DNA from: an uncultured Clostridia bacterium
GTDB lineage: Bacteria; Bacillota; Clostridia; Oscillospirales; Ruminococcaceae
DNA: 51,815 nt
Reading direction: 5' to 3'
NCBI GenBank assembly: GCA_944386805.1
Contig: CALXCO010000016.1
Span: 1-51,815 of the forward strand
Part shown: in pieces, positions 15,971-24,562 of the stretch
Layout of the letters: the number at the start of each line of letters is the position of its first letter
How positions within the stretch are numbered: position 1 is the first letter of the stretch
The notes under the pieces: generated by a model
The model's database searches: none
What the model was told of the DNA's origin: nothing
The model's input: the letters and a program-made list of their open reading frames with translations, nothing else
Program-made: the position numbers and the translations under genes

Positions 15971-17569
15971 TCAGGACTCCTTCTTTTCCTCCGGTTTTCC
16001 TTCAGAAGAAGACAGTGCCTCTTCATCAACCTCTGCCATTTCCACCGGAATCAGCCCGGAAGAATTGGCACCGCCGGAATATTCCTTTTCCCGGCCGGTG
16101 ACAATTGCAGAGGCTCTGGTCTTAGCCGACGGAACCGAAAAGACAAACTCGGTATATTCACCCTGCACACTGCGGACGATGATATCGCCGCCATGCAGCG
16201 TCACAATCGATTTGACCAGATACAGTCCCAGTCCTACGCCATTTTTATCCATGCCACGGCTGCGGTCGGTCTTATAGAACCGGTCAAATACCCGCGGGAT
16301 TTCTTCTTTGGACAGACCTTCACCCGAATTGCGGATACCGACATACGTCATGCCGCCTTCGGTATAAAAACTGAACATCAGATAGCCGTGGTCGCTGACA
16401 AATTTGACCGCATTCTCGATCAGGTTATATACGACCTGGTGAATCAGGTCGGCGTCTGCGTCAACCATAACCTTGTCAACATCCAGTCCGCGGATATCCA
16501 ACCCTTTCTGATCAATCGACTGTTCAAAAGTAAACAGCGTCTGACAGATGGTGTCGACGATATTCAGCTGCTGACGATTGAGCTTAAGTTCGCCAGCCTC
16601 GATTCTCGACAGGTTGAGCATACTCCGCACCAGTCTTGAAAGCCGCTGTACCTCTTCCGAGACAATCCGCAGATACTTTTTCTCTTCACTTTTCGGAATC
16701 GTTCCGTCCAGAATGCCGTCGATAAAACCGCCGATGGAGGTCATCGGTGTTTTCAGCTCATGGGAGACATTCGCGACAAAACTGCGGCGCATTGACTCCA
16801 GCTGTGACAGAGACTGTGCCATATTATTGAGTGCCATCGCGAGCTGTCCAATTTCATCATCGGAGGTCACCTCAATGCGGGAGGTAAAATCCCCCTGTCC
16901 GAACTTTTTGGCTGCAACCGACATCTCCCGCAGTGGACGCACCATCTTAATCGTCGAATAATAGGTGACAACGACCGACAAAAGCAGGACCGCCACCGAA
17001 GAAAGCGCGAAAATCTTAATCATCTCGATCAAAAAGGTGGACAGTTCCCGGCTAGGTTCCGAGATGAAGACATAGCCGATTGTCGAACCGCCCATGTCGA
17101 TATTCATTCCATAGGTATAATAGGATTCGCTGTACAGTCCTTCCAGACGGCCTGCCTCAAAATAGCTGCCGTCCTGATTGATCTTGTTGATAATCTTGGA
17201 AGAGACCGTATGTACCGGTTTGGTCAGCTCCCCATCCTCACACCAGATCTGTATCACACCCGACGCATTGGTAAAAAAGACGGTACTGTCATTAATCATC
17301 GAGATCGTCTGAAATCCGGCTGTCAGGTTGGAGGAGTTGATGGTGACCCGGTTGGATTCGTCGTCGTATTCCGAACTGGTCAGCAGCAGAGAGCTGGCAA
17401 TTGTGAGCTGCTGCTGCATCGTTTCGCGCTTGTCCTCCTTGAAATAATTGGAGGCAAACAGCATAAACAAGCTGCCGAGCACCAAAATCGAAGAAAATAC
17501 GACGGCCGTACAGCTTCGGAAATACTTGTAAAATATACTCTTCTGCAAAAAAAGACCCCCATACCACAA
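15971..17569 (-). CDS. Sensor histidine kinase (PhoR/ResE-like, HAMP)
   Basis: A 532-residue kinase with membrane helices at ~19-41 and ~185-208, an extracytoplasmic sensor between them, a HAMP domain (~207-260), a HisKA domain with phospho-acceptor His270 (NVSHELKTPMTS) and a full HATPase domain (N, G1 and G2 boxes: NLIENAVKF, GVGLGLYLVKSI). The acidic tail after the ATPase domain is unusual. The ATG at 17569 has no good ribosome binding site; a TTG at 17548 has GGGGGT six bases before it and may be the true start (525 residues). It follows its response regulator after a hairpin. Confidence 0.9.
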   Translation of the reverse strand: MWYGGLFLQKSIFYKYFRSCTAVVFSSILVLGSLFMLFASNYFKEDKRETMQQQLTIASSLLLTSSEYDDESNRVTINSSNLTAGFQTISMINDSTVFFTNASGVIQIWCEDGELTKPVHTVSSKIINKINQDGSYFEAGRLEGLYSESYYTYGMNIDMGGSTIGYVFISEPSRELSTFLIEMIKIFALSSVAVLLLSVVVTYYSTIKMVRPLREMSVAAKKFGQGDFTSRIEVTSDDEIGQLAMALNNMAQSLSQLESMRRSFVANVSHELKTPMTSIGGFIDGILDGTIPKSEEKKYLRIVSEEVQRLSRLVRSMLNLSRIEAGELKLNRQQLNIVDTICQTLFTFEQSIDQKGLDIRGLDVDKVMVDADADLIHQVVYNLIENAVKFVSDHGYLMFSFYTEGGMTYVGIRNSGEGLSKEEIPRVFDRFYKTDRSRGMDKNGVGLGLYLVKSIVTLHGGDIIVRSVQGEYTEFVFSVPSAKTRASAIVTGREKEYSGGANSSGLIPVEMAEVDEEALSSSEGKPEEKKES

Positions 17570-17606
17570 AAAGGGAAGACCGCCGCCGCAGGGCAGCAGC
17601 CTTCCC
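17568..17606 (-). terminator. Terminator-like hairpin between response regulator and kinase genes
   Basis: On the minus strand, arms GGGAAG and CTTCCC close an inner GCTGC/GCGGC stem and are followed by TTTTTG. It lies in the 107-base gap after the regulator and ends at the kinase start. It looks like an intrinsic terminator that would make the kinase less abundant than the regulator. Confidence 0.55.
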
Positions 17607-17676
17607 CATCCTGTTCAATCTGCCGACGCCCGATTTCTTCCCGGTCAGGGACAAACCATTCGCGGCCTTCTGTACA

Positions 17677-18375
17677 TTACAGCAGATCGGTCACTTCAAA
17701 TTTATAACCGACACCCCAGACCGTCTTGAGGGACCATTTGTCGGAGACACCTTCCAGCTTCTCTCTCAGACGTTTGACATGGACGTCGATTGTACGGGAG
17801 TCGCCGTAATACTCGAAGCCCCAGACCTCATCCAGCAGCTGGTCACGGGTATAAACACGGTTCGGGTTGGAAGCCAGATGGAACAGCAGTTCCAGTTCTT
17901 TCGGCGGCGTGTCGATAACCTTGCCGTCGACCTTCAGCTCATAACGGGTCATATTGACAACCAGCTTGTCGTAGCTGACTTCCTTGATATCGGAAGCCTG
18001 GTTGTTCTGACCAACTCTTCTGAGAACCGCCTTGATACGGGCGACAATCTCCTTGGTATCAAACGGTTTGACGACATAGTCGTCGGCACCCAGTTCCAGT
18101 CCCAGCACCTTATCAAAGGTTTCACCCTTTGCAGTCAGCATGATAATCGGGACCTGACTCTTTTTGCGGACCTCACGGCAGACCTGCCAGCCGTCCAGTC
18201 CGGGCAGCATGATGTCCAGCAAAATCAGATCGGGATGTAATGTTTCAAATTTGAGCAGCGCTTCTTCACCATCATGAGCCAGAATAACGCTGTAACCTTC
18301 CTTCTCAAGATACAGTCTGAGCAGTTCGCAGATGTTCTTATCATCATCTGTTACAAGAATCTTACCCAAAGCCAT
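17677..18375 (-). CDS. OmpR/PhoB-family response regulator
   Basis: The start is the ATG at 18375 (MALGKILVTDDDKN), nine bases after AGGAAG; a further ATG at 18384 touches that site. The 232-residue protein has a receiver (acid pocket DDD at 10-12, phospho-acceptor Asp54 in LLDIMLP, Thr in LTAKG, Lys in VKPF) and a winged-helix DNA-binding domain with PPKELELLFHLASNPNRVYTRDQLLDEVWG. The shape is that of PhoP/WalR-like regulators. The kinase at 15971 is its likely partner. Confidence 0.93.
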   Translation of the reverse strand: MALGKILVTDDDKNICELLRLYLEKEGYSVILAHDGEEALLKFETLHPDLILLDIMLPGLDGWQVCREVRKKSQVPIIMLTAKGETFDKVLGLELGADDYVVKPFDTKEIVARIKAVLRRVGQNNQASDIKEVSYDKLVVNMTRYELKVDGKVIDTPPKELELLFHLASNPNRVYTRDQLLDEVWGFEYYGDSRTIDVHVKRLREKLEGVSDKWSLKTVWGVGYKFEVTDLL

Positions 18376-18463
18376 CGTTTTCATCTTCCTTTCGTTTGAT
18401 TATGATGTACGGAAAAGCACCGAAAAGGCCGGAGCTCCCCTGAGTTTGTTAATTGGTATTTTC

Positions 18464-18472
18464 ATTATATCA
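18464..18472 (-). promoter_or_regulatory. Extended -10 promoter of the response regulator
   Basis: On the minus strand TGATATAAT is an extended -10 (TGn plus TATAAT) with no good -35, about 90 bases before the start. The remaining bases to 18644 hold a T-tailed inverted repeat (arms AACGC/GCGTT, ~18570-18606) that would end the acetyltransferase transcript. Confidence 0.55.
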
Positions 18473-18644
18473 TGTTCATTTTTGAATTGATAGCCGTTTT
18501 GTGAAATTTATCGAAAATATCTTTGGAATTTGTTAGGCCAACTAATCAATTGACCGTAAACCCGCCGAACAAAAAACGCCATACAGCGTCGACTGCACAG
18601 CGTTTCTACTATTCTATCCACCGGCAGGTCCGCCGTTTTGCTCT

Positions 18645-19211
18645 CTAGGGAATCGACACCGTGAATTGCTGGCGAAATACCGTCTCCGGCAGCATCGCCG
18701 CATATACAGCAGTTAATCCGTCCGCCGTTTCACGGTCAGACGTCTCTGCCCCACCGGTCAAAATCCGAAAATCGACGCCAAATGCCTTCTCCAGCACCTC
18801 CGTCATTCGCATCCCTGCCTTCTTGTAAAACCGTACACGTGCAAGCCGCACGCTGCGGTCTTCCAGGCTTGCTGCACAGGCCGGATTTTCCGCCTCGATC
18901 AGCAGAGTGCCGCCTTCGGGAAGCATCTCCACCAGGATGGGAAGAATCTGTGAGCCATATCCGCCGCCGCGCATCGATGGTTCAACTGCCAGATAGTCCA
19001 GCAGCGTAAATCTGCCCATTCTCATCATACAAGCATATCCAACCGGCACTTCCGGCTGTTCATAAAACAGATAGCAGTGATAACTGCCTTCTGCACACAG
19101 CTTTTCAAGCTGGTCAAACGGCTTTACCTCATCAGCGGGGAAATCACGGCAGAGCCTGGTCTGAAACCAGTCTTTCCGCTCATCCGCGCCAATTTCACGC
19201 CATTTCAGCAT
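18645..19211 (-). CDS. GNAT-family N-acetyltransferase
   Basis: A 188-residue protein with GNAT motifs: a central LLDYLAVEPSMRGGGYGSQIL, which is the acetyl-CoA-binding R/Q-x-x-G-x-G/A segment, and a C-terminal RVRFYKKAGMRM. The first strands carry a CYLFYEQPEVPVGYACM region. The substrate cannot be predicted. It has its own promoter and a likely terminator and stands apart from its neighbours. Confidence 0.82.
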   Translation of the reverse strand: MLKWREIGADERKDWFQTRLCRDFPADEVKPFDQLEKLCAEGSYHCYLFYEQPEVPVGYACMMRMGRFTLLDYLAVEPSMRGGGYGSQILPILVEMLPEGGTLLIEAENPACAASLEDRSVRLARVRFYKKAGMRMTEVLEKAFGVDFRILTGGAETSDRETADGLTAVYAAMLPETVFRQQFTVSIP

Positions 19212-19263
19212 TTTCTTCCTTCCTTTCCATATTCTGTGGTCTCTTTCTCCGACTCTACTTTAT

Positions 19264-19292
19264 ATTGTACCACAGACCTATAAAAAAGTCAA
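19264..19292 (-). promoter_or_regulatory. Promoter of the GNAT gene
   Basis: On the minus strand: -35 TTGACT (19287-19292), 17 bases, -10 TACAAT (19264-19269). The -35 touches the T-run of the iscU terminator. Confidence 0.75.
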
Positions 19293-19293
19293 A

Positions 19294-19314
19294 GGGGCGG
19301 CATATTGCCGCCCC
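19294..19314 (-). terminator. Terminator of iscS-iscU
   Basis: Perfect arms GGGGCGGC and GCCGCCCC with a five-base loop, followed on the minus strand by TTTGACTTTTTT. It lies 22 bases after the iscU stop. Confidence 0.85.
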
Positions 19315-19335
19315 AAACTGGACAAAAGATTCTAT

Positions 19336-19773
19336 TTATCCACAGCAGTGTGCGCAATCTCCACTGCATGCAGCGGCGCATTCCTCCGGAACCGGCAGTC
19401 CCTTTTTCTGATAATAGTCTGCCAGTGCCGCTTTAACCGCTTCTTCTGCCAGCACCGAACAGTGCAGCTTTGCAGGAGGCAGTCCGTCCAGCGCTTCCAC
19501 AACTGCATGATTGGTCAGCTTGAGTGCTTCCGAAATCGGTTTGCCCTTAATCATCTCGGTCGCCATCGAACTGGTCGCAATTGCGGCGCCACATCCAAAG
19601 GTATTGAACCGGACATCGCTGATGATATCTCCGTCGATTTTCAGGTAAATCTTCATGATATCGCCGCAGACTGCGTTGCCAACTTCACCGATGCCATCTG
19701 CATTTTCCAGTTTGCCGACGTTTCTCGGATTAGCAAAATGATCGCGGACCTTTTCACTGTATCCCATTGCCAT
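19336..19773 (-). CDS. iscU: Fe-S cluster assembly scaffold IscU/NifU-like
   Basis: IscU builds an Fe-S cluster from sulfur delivered by the cysteine desulfurase encoded just upstream. The three ligand cysteines are visible in NAVCGD, FNTFGCGAAIA and LHCSVLAEEA. The preferred start is the ATG at 19773 (MAMGYSEKVRDHFANPRN), because the ATG at 19785 overlaps its ribosome binding site. The C-terminal tail ECAAACSGDCAHCCG is Cys-rich, an extension often seen in clostridial IscU/NifU proteins. Confidence 0.9.
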   Translation of the reverse strand: MAMGYSEKVRDHFANPRNVGKLENADGIGEVGNAVCGDIMKIYLKIDGDIISDVRFNTFGCGAAIATSSMATEMIKGKPISEALKLTNHAVVEALDGLPPAKLHCSVLAEEAVKAALADYYQKKGLPVPEECAAACSGDCAHCCG

Positions 19774-19802
19774 ATTCAGGCACATCCTTTCTTTATCTTC
19801 TC

Positions 19803-20987
19803 TCAGTTATTTTCTTTCATCATTTCTTCCCAGACCGGGGACATCTCCCGCAGTCCGGATACAATCCCCGGCAAGACGTTGAGCAGGTGATCTACATCCT
19901 CCTCGGTGTTTTCCTCATCCAGCGTCAGTCTCAGCGAACCATGCGCGATCTCTTTGGGAAGTCCGATTGCCAGCAGTACATGGCTGGGATCGAGTGAACC
20001 GGAGGTGCACGCCGAACCGGAAGAAGCACAAATTCCCTCCAAATCCAGACGCAGCAGCAGCGATTCCCCTTCAATTCCCTCAAAGCAGATATTCACGTTG
20101 CCGGGCAGTCTCTTCTGCCGGTCGCCATTTACCCGGACATATGGGATATTCTGCACGACCTCATCGATAATACGGTCTCTCATTGCGGCAATACGCTTTG
20201 ACCGTTCTTCCATTCCTGCGCAGGCATCTTCCAGCGCCGCCGCCATTCCACAGATAGCCGGCAGGTTTTCGGTACCACCACGGCGATTGCGTTCCTGTGC
20301 ACCGCCTTCAATGAAGTTGGTCAGCCGGATTCCTCTGCGGCAGTAAAGCGCGCCAATTCCCTTGGGTCCATGGAATTTATGGGCCGACATCGACAGCAGG
20401 TCGATGTTCTGTTTCTGCACGTCAATCGGCAGATGTCCAACCGCCTGTACCGCATCGGTATGGAACGGAATACCATGCTCCCGGCAAACCGCGCCAATTT
20501 CTGCAATCGGCTGAATTGTGCCGATCTCATTGTTGGCGTACATTACGGTAACCAGGCAGGTATCCGGCCGGATTGCGGCCTTCAGTTCATCTACCCGGAC
20601 AATGCCATCCTGATGTACATCCAGAAGCGTTACAGTAAACCCTTCCTTTTCCAGCCGCTTTAATGTATGCAGTACCGCGTGATGTTCAAACGCAGTTGAA
20701 ATAATATGTTTTTTACCCTTGGCTGCGCCTGCCAGTGCCAGCTGGGTAATTGCCCAGTTGTCCGATTCAGTGCCGCCCGATGTAAAGTAGATCTCGTCCG
20801 GCTGGGCGCCAATGCACGCCGCAACCCTTTTGCGGGCATCTGCCAGCAGATCTGCCGCCTGCTGACCCAGCTGATGCAGGCTGGACGGATTGCCGTAATC
20901 CTTTTCCAGCACCGGAATCATCGCATCCAGCGCCGCCTTACCGGTAGAAGTCGTCGCTGCATTATCCATGTAAATGATCTTTTCCAT
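19803..20987 (-). CDS. iscS: Cysteine desulfurase (NifS/IscS)
   Basis: A PLP enzyme of 395 residues that turns cysteine into alanine and a protein persulfide for Fe-S clusters and thiolation. It starts at the ATG at 20987 ([13 protein letters not shown]) with GGGAG ten bases upstream. The PLP lysine is in [14 protein letters not shown] and the mobile-loop cysteine in [12 protein letters not shown]. It is co-transcribed with iscU 29 bases downstream. No iscR or other regulator gene lies next to it, but the promoter contains a palindrome. Confidence 0.93.
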   Translation of the reverse strand: MEKIIYMDNAATTSTGKAALDAMIPVLEKDYGNPSSLHQLGQQAADLLADARKRVAACIGAQPDEIYFTSGGTESDNWAITQLALAGAAKGKKHIISTAFEHHAVLHTLKRLEKEGFTVTLLDVHQDGIVRVDELKAAIRPDTCLVTVMYANNEIGTIQPIAEIGAVCREHGIPFHTDAVQAVGHLPIDVQKQNIDLLSMSAHKFHGPKGIGALYCRRGIRLTNFIEGGAQERNRRGGTENLPAICGMAAALEDACAGMEERSKRIAAMRDRIIDEVVQNIPYVRVNGDRQKRLPGNVNICFEGIEGESLLLRLDLEGICASSGSACTSGSLDPSHVLLAIGLPKEIAHGSLRLTLDEENTEEDVDHLLNVLPGIVSGLREMSPVWEEMMKENN

Positions 20988-21032
20988 ATATATACATCTC
21001 CCTGTGGTTGGAAGTCTTTTGTTTACACTTAC

Positions 21033-21070
21033 AGGATACCACACTAATTCCTACTTGTCAAGTAGGAATT
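21033..21070 (-). promoter_or_regulatory. iscS promoter with overlapping palindromic operator
   Basis: On the minus strand: -35 TTGACA (21056-21061), 17 bases, -10 TATCCT (21033-21038). A perfect dyad with arms AATTCCTACTTG and its complement around one central base (21046-21070) covers the -35. Its position fits repression, and its sequence and the downstream genes fit an Rrf2/IscR-type iron-sulfur sensor. The regulator itself is not in the window. Confidence 0.7.
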
Positions 21071-21101
21071 TATACATATTTTTCCTTTTTTACTTTTGCA
21101 T

Positions 21102-21150
21102 AAAAAACTGCCCGGTCGCTTTGGGCAAATCCCAAAACGACCAGGCAGTT
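21102..21150 (-). terminator. Terminator of the NSS transporter gene
   Basis: On the minus strand a long hairpin with arms AACTGCC and GGCAGTT, continuing through GGTCG/CGACC and TTTTGGG/CCCAAAG, is followed by TTTTTT. Confidence 0.9.
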
Positions 21151-21172
21151 CCAGACAAATACACCTATATTC

Positions 21173-22570
21173 TCAGATTGTAAATCCACCGATACCAAGT
21201 CCCTGTGCAACCGACGAAATCAGGATAATCAGCAGCAGAATCGGTGCGACCCAACGAATCACAACCTTAAACAGCTTTTCACGTTTAAACGCATGGCCGT
21301 TCATCCGAACTTCAGACGAGACAACTTCGGTTCCGACGATATGCCCGATCAGCACGCAGGTCAGCAGCGCAACAATCGGCATCAGCACCGAGTTGGAGAT
21401 AAAGTCGAAGAAATCCAGGAATGCCATTCCCAGAATGCTGACAGACGACAGCGGTCCATAACCCAAACAGGATGGGATACCCAGAATCAGCAAACCAACC
21501 GATACAACAATCGTTGCTTTACGCCGTTTCCAGTGAAGGTTATCTTCTACCAGCGACACGATCGTTTCCAGCAGAGAGATCGAAGAGGTCAGCGCGGCAA
21601 AAAGAACCAGCAGGAAAAAGACTGCGCCGACAACACCGCCCAATGTCATCGAATCGAATACCTTCGGCAGTACGCCGAACATCAACCCCGGTCCGGCAGA
21701 CTGCTGAACCAGCGTGGTATCGCCGCCAGAGAAGGCAACGACTGCCGGTACAATCATCAGACCGGCAAGAAATGCGATACCGGTATCGAAGATTTCAATC
21801 TGGGACACCGAATGTTCCAGATTGTCATCTCTGGACATATAGGAGCCATAGGTAATCATAATGCCCATCGCCAGTGACATCGAATAAAACATCTGACCGA
21901 CCGCACCCAAAACCGTCATCGGCGAGAAGCGGGACAGGTCAGGCAACAGGTAAAAACGTACACCATCCAACGCACCGGGCAGGGTAAGTGAATAAATGGT
22001 GACAATAATTGTCAGCACAACCAGCATCGGCATCAGAATCCGACTGGCTTTCTCAACACCCTTCTGTACACCGAACAGGACGACCAGCGCGTTGAGGACG
22101 ATATAAATTCCGAACCAGAACATTGGATTGCCCATCAAACCAGGCGACGATACCGAGATAAAATCATTGAAGTAGGTTTCGCCAGCGGCTGCCGTTCCCT
22201 GACCGGTCAGAAAAGCGACGAAATATTTCAGTACCCAGCCGCCAATTACACAATAATACGGTGCAATAATTACCGGGATAATGGCTGCCAGCCATCCCAA
22301 AAAAGTAAACTTCCTGTTTAGCGTCCGAAAGGCTCCGATACAGGACTGTTTGGTTTTTCTGCCGATTGCCACCTCGGTAATCATCAGCGCAAACCCAAAC
22401 GTAACTGCCAGAATCAGATAAACCAACAGAAAAATGCCGCCGCCATATTTCGCCGCAAGATACGGGAACCGCCAAAGGTTTCCCAATCCGACCGCCGAAC
22501 CGGCTGCAGAAAGTACGAATCCGAGGCGACTGGTAAAGCTGCCACGGCTGTTTTCTCCTGTACTGCTCAC
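21173..22570 (-). CDS. Sodium:neurotransmitter symporter family (NSS/SNF) transporter
   Basis: A 465-residue membrane protein with about 11-12 helices and the family N-terminus AAGSAVGLGNLWRFPYLAAKYGGGIFLLVYL, which holds the sodium and substrate sites of the first helix as in LeuT. Bacterial members import amino acids such as leucine, tryptophan or tyrosine with sodium. The substrate here is unknown. It lies behind ddh on the same strand but a terminator separates them. Confidence 0.9.
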   Translation of the reverse strand: MSSTGENSRGSFTSRLGFVLSAAGSAVGLGNLWRFPYLAAKYGGGIFLLVYLILAVTFGFALMITEVAIGRKTKQSCIGAFRTLNRKFTFLGWLAAIIPVIIAPYYCVIGGWVLKYFVAFLTGQGTAAAGETYFNDFISVSSPGLMGNPMFWFGIYIVLNALVVLFGVQKGVEKASRILMPMLVVLTIIVTIYSLTLPGALDGVRFYLLPDLSRFSPMTVLGAVGQMFYSMSLAMGIMITYGSYMSRDDNLEHSVSQIEIFDTGIAFLAGLMIVPAVVAFSGGDTTLVQQSAGPGLMFGVLPKVFDSMTLGGVVGAVFFLLVLFAALTSSISLLETIVSLVEDNLHWKRRKATIVVSVGLLILGIPSCLGYGPLSSVSILGMAFLDFFDFISNSVLMPIVALLTCVLIGHIVGTEVVSSEVRMNGHAFKREKLFKVVIRWVAPILLLIILISSVAQGLGIGGFTI

Positions 22571-22732
22571 ATGTTACTCCTCATTTCCTTTTTTATTCCA
22601 GCAAACAGCGCCTGCCGTCAAAAGCGCAGCAAAACGGGACCATTCCCCGTTTTCCGACAGCAGCGTACTGTTTTTACCATTTTAACATATCCATGTACAA
22701 ATCACAACCGGTACAATACCGGAATATGCAAC

Positions 22733-22770
22733 AAAAATCCCTGTGGAACAAAGCTGTTCCACAGGGAAAA
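22733..22770 (-). terminator. Terminator of ddh
   Basis: Perfect arms TCCCTGTGGAACA and its complement around a four-base loop, followed on the minus strand by TTTTTG. It is 18 bases past the ddh stop. Confidence 0.9.
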
Positions 22771-22787
22771 GGGAACCGATTTGACTT

Positions 22788-23774
22788 TTACAGCATGGAT
22801 GCGCGAAGCTGTTCGCCATCTTTGGGCGAAAGGTAAGCTGGTGCAACATCAAACACCGTCTTGCAGCCGGTCTGTCCTTCTTTGGCCATCCGGTATGCAG
22901 CGCGCGCATAGGCAACCAGAACAGAAGAGGTAAATTCAGGATTGGAATCCAGCGTCAGACGATACTCAATCGTATGGTTGTGTTCATTCTCGACACCGGT
23001 CTTGCCGGTATGAATGACGAAGCCACCGTGCGGGATACCGCTGTGGTCACGCTGCATCTCTTCTTTGGAGATGAAGTGTACGGTCGTATCGTAATCTGCG
23101 AAATAGTTGGGCATCGTGACAATAGCCTGTTCGATGGCAGCCTTGTCCGCGCCTTCCTCAGCGACCACAAAGCATTCACGGGTATGCTTTTCCCGTGTGG
23201 TCAGCTGCGGGCAGCTGCCGCTTCTGACCTCATCCAGTGCTTTCTGAACCGGGATAGTGTACTGTCTTGCATCGACAACACCGGGAATCCGGCGGATTGC
23301 ATCGGAATGGCCCTGGCTGACGCCCTTGCCCCAGAAAGTATAGCTGGAGCCCTGCGGAAGGATGACATCCGCATACAGACGGCTGACCGAGAACATACCA
23401 GGGTCCCAGCCCACCGAAATAATGCCTACTTTCCCGCTCTTCTTTGCAGCTGCGTCTACTGCGGCAAAATGCTGGGGAATATGTGCATGGGTATCAAAGC
23501 TGTCGATTACATTGAAATACTGTGCATAATACGGGGTCTGTTCCGGCAGATCGGTTGCACTGCCGCCGCACAGAATCATAACATCAATCTGATCTGCCAT
23601 CGAAGCCGCTTTGGAAGCCTCGACGACCTGTACTCCCTCAGTGAGCAGGTGAACGCTGTCAGGATTGCGGCGGGTAAAAACGGCCTTGAGTTCCATATCA
23701 GGGTTATGACGCAGTGCCAGTTCGACGCCGCGGCCGAGGTTGCCATATCCCATAATGCCTACACGAATTGTCAT
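22788..23774 (-). CDS. ddh: meso-Diaminopimelate D-dehydrogenase
   Basis: Ddh reductively aminates tetrahydrodipicolinate to meso-DAP with NADPH and ammonia in one step. The 328-residue protein, starting at the ATG at 23774 after GGAG, has the Rossmann motif MTIRVGIMGYGNLGRG, the VFTRRNPD segment and the family's FNVIDSFDTHAHIPQHF and SVGWDPGMFSVSRLYAD regions. The length matches the family. The genome also has dapL and dapF in this window, so two routes to meso-DAP coexist. Confidence 0.92.
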   Translation of the reverse strand: MTIRVGIMGYGNLGRGVELALRHNPDMELKAVFTRRNPDSVHLLTEGVQVVEASKAASMADQIDVMILCGGSATDLPEQTPYYAQYFNVIDSFDTHAHIPQHFAAVDAAAKKSGKVGIISVGWDPGMFSVSRLYADVILPQGSSYTFWGKGVSQGHSDAIRRIPGVVDARQYTIPVQKALDEVRSGSCPQLTTREKHTRECFVVAEEGADKAAIEQAIVTMPNYFADYDTTVHFISKEEMQRDHSGIPHGGFVIHTGKTGVENEHNHTIEYRLTLDSNPEFTSSVLVAYARAAYRMAKEGQTGCKTVFDVAPAYLSPKDGEQLRASML

Positions 23775-23948
23775 ACAAATTACTCCTTTTCTTTTTTCTC
23801 TGCAGCCGGACCATACAGCGCAGTACAATCCATCCTGCCACCAACCGGTATAACAGGATGCAATCCAATCCGACTTTTATCAATATACCACATTTTTCCG
23901 GGCAAGTATAGCCAAAAATCAAAAAAAGAGGAATTTTTGCCAAAAATC

Positions 23949-23999
23949 TTGACAAGTATATATCGCAGTGCTATAGTATATATAGAAGTGCGATATATA
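23949..23999 (+). promoter_or_regulatory. Promoter inside a long dyad ahead of the DUF6440-PadR-DUF2812 genes
   Basis: -35 TTGACA (23949-23954), 17 bases, -10 TATAGT (23972-23977). The arms TATATATCGCA (23957-23967) and TGCGATATATA (23989-23999) form a perfect eleven-base inverted repeat that flanks the -10. AT-rich dyads of this kind are typical PadR operators, and a PadR gene follows, so autorepression is likely. Confidence 0.75.
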
Positions 24000-24026
24000 G
24001 CGCCATGATATACAGGAGGTACTGTT

Positions 24027-24188
24027 ATGGAACGTTTTCTGAAGGTTTATCAGCAGGGTATCATTGACGTGGTAGAAATATGGGTCGATACCGTAACCGG
24101 CGTGAATTATCTGTTTCACAGGAATGGAAACGCGGCGGGTTTCACGCCGTTGCTAGATGAGGACGGCAAACCGGTCGTAACACCCTGA
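24027..24188 (+). CDS. DUF6440-like small protein (53 residues)
   Basis: A short gene with a strong GGAGGT site six bases before the ATG. The protein (MERFLKVYQQGIIDVVEIWVDTVTGVNYLF..., ending TPLLDEDGKPVVTP) matches the pattern of small xGxxxxEIxVDxxTGVNYLF...TPLLDxxGKPV proteins listed as DUF6440, with no known function. It is the first gene after the PadR-type promoter and is followed by the padR gene after 56 bases. Confidence 0.8.
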   Translation: MERFLKVYQQGIIDVVEIWVDTVTGVNYLFHRNGNAAGFTPLLDEDGKPVVTP

Positions 24189-24244
24189 CTGACCGTTTGC
24201 CGGTCTGATGAGGATTACAACGGAAAATACAGGAGGTAAACCGG

Positions 24245-24562
24245 TTGGACGCACATATTAAAAAAGTTTATGTTCCCATGACTGAAACCGGATTTTATAT
24301 TCTGCTCTGTCTGCGGACACCAAACCACGGATACGGAATTATTCAGCGGGTAGAGGCGATGACCGACGGTGAAATTCGTCTGGCGCCCGGAACCATGTAC
24401 GGCAGCCTGTCCAAAATGGAAAAAGATGGTCTGATTGAGTTTGTCCAGGAACAGGATAAACGAAAGATCTACCAGATTACCAAACTGGGAGAAGAAGTTC
24501 TGTCTCTCGAAATGAAACGGATTAAACGGCTGTATCGCAGTGTAAAGGAGGCAGAACAATGA
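24245..24562 (+). CDS. PadR-family transcriptional regulator
   Basis: A 105-residue winged-helix protein with PadR motifs: TETGFYILLCLRTPNHGYGIIQRVEAMT, the wing region LAPGTMYGSLSKMEKDGLI, KRKIYQITKLGEEVL and a short C-terminal dimerisation helix. The start is a TTG with AGGAGGT seven bases before it. It overlaps the DUF2812-like gene (ATGA). PadR proteins usually repress their own operon and are released by small molecules. Confidence 0.9.
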   Translation: MDAHIKKVYVPMTETGFYILLCLRTPNHGYGIIQRVEAMTDGEIRLAPGTMYGSLSKMEKDGLIEFVQEQDKRKIYQITKLGEEVLSLEMKRIKRLYRSVKEAEQ

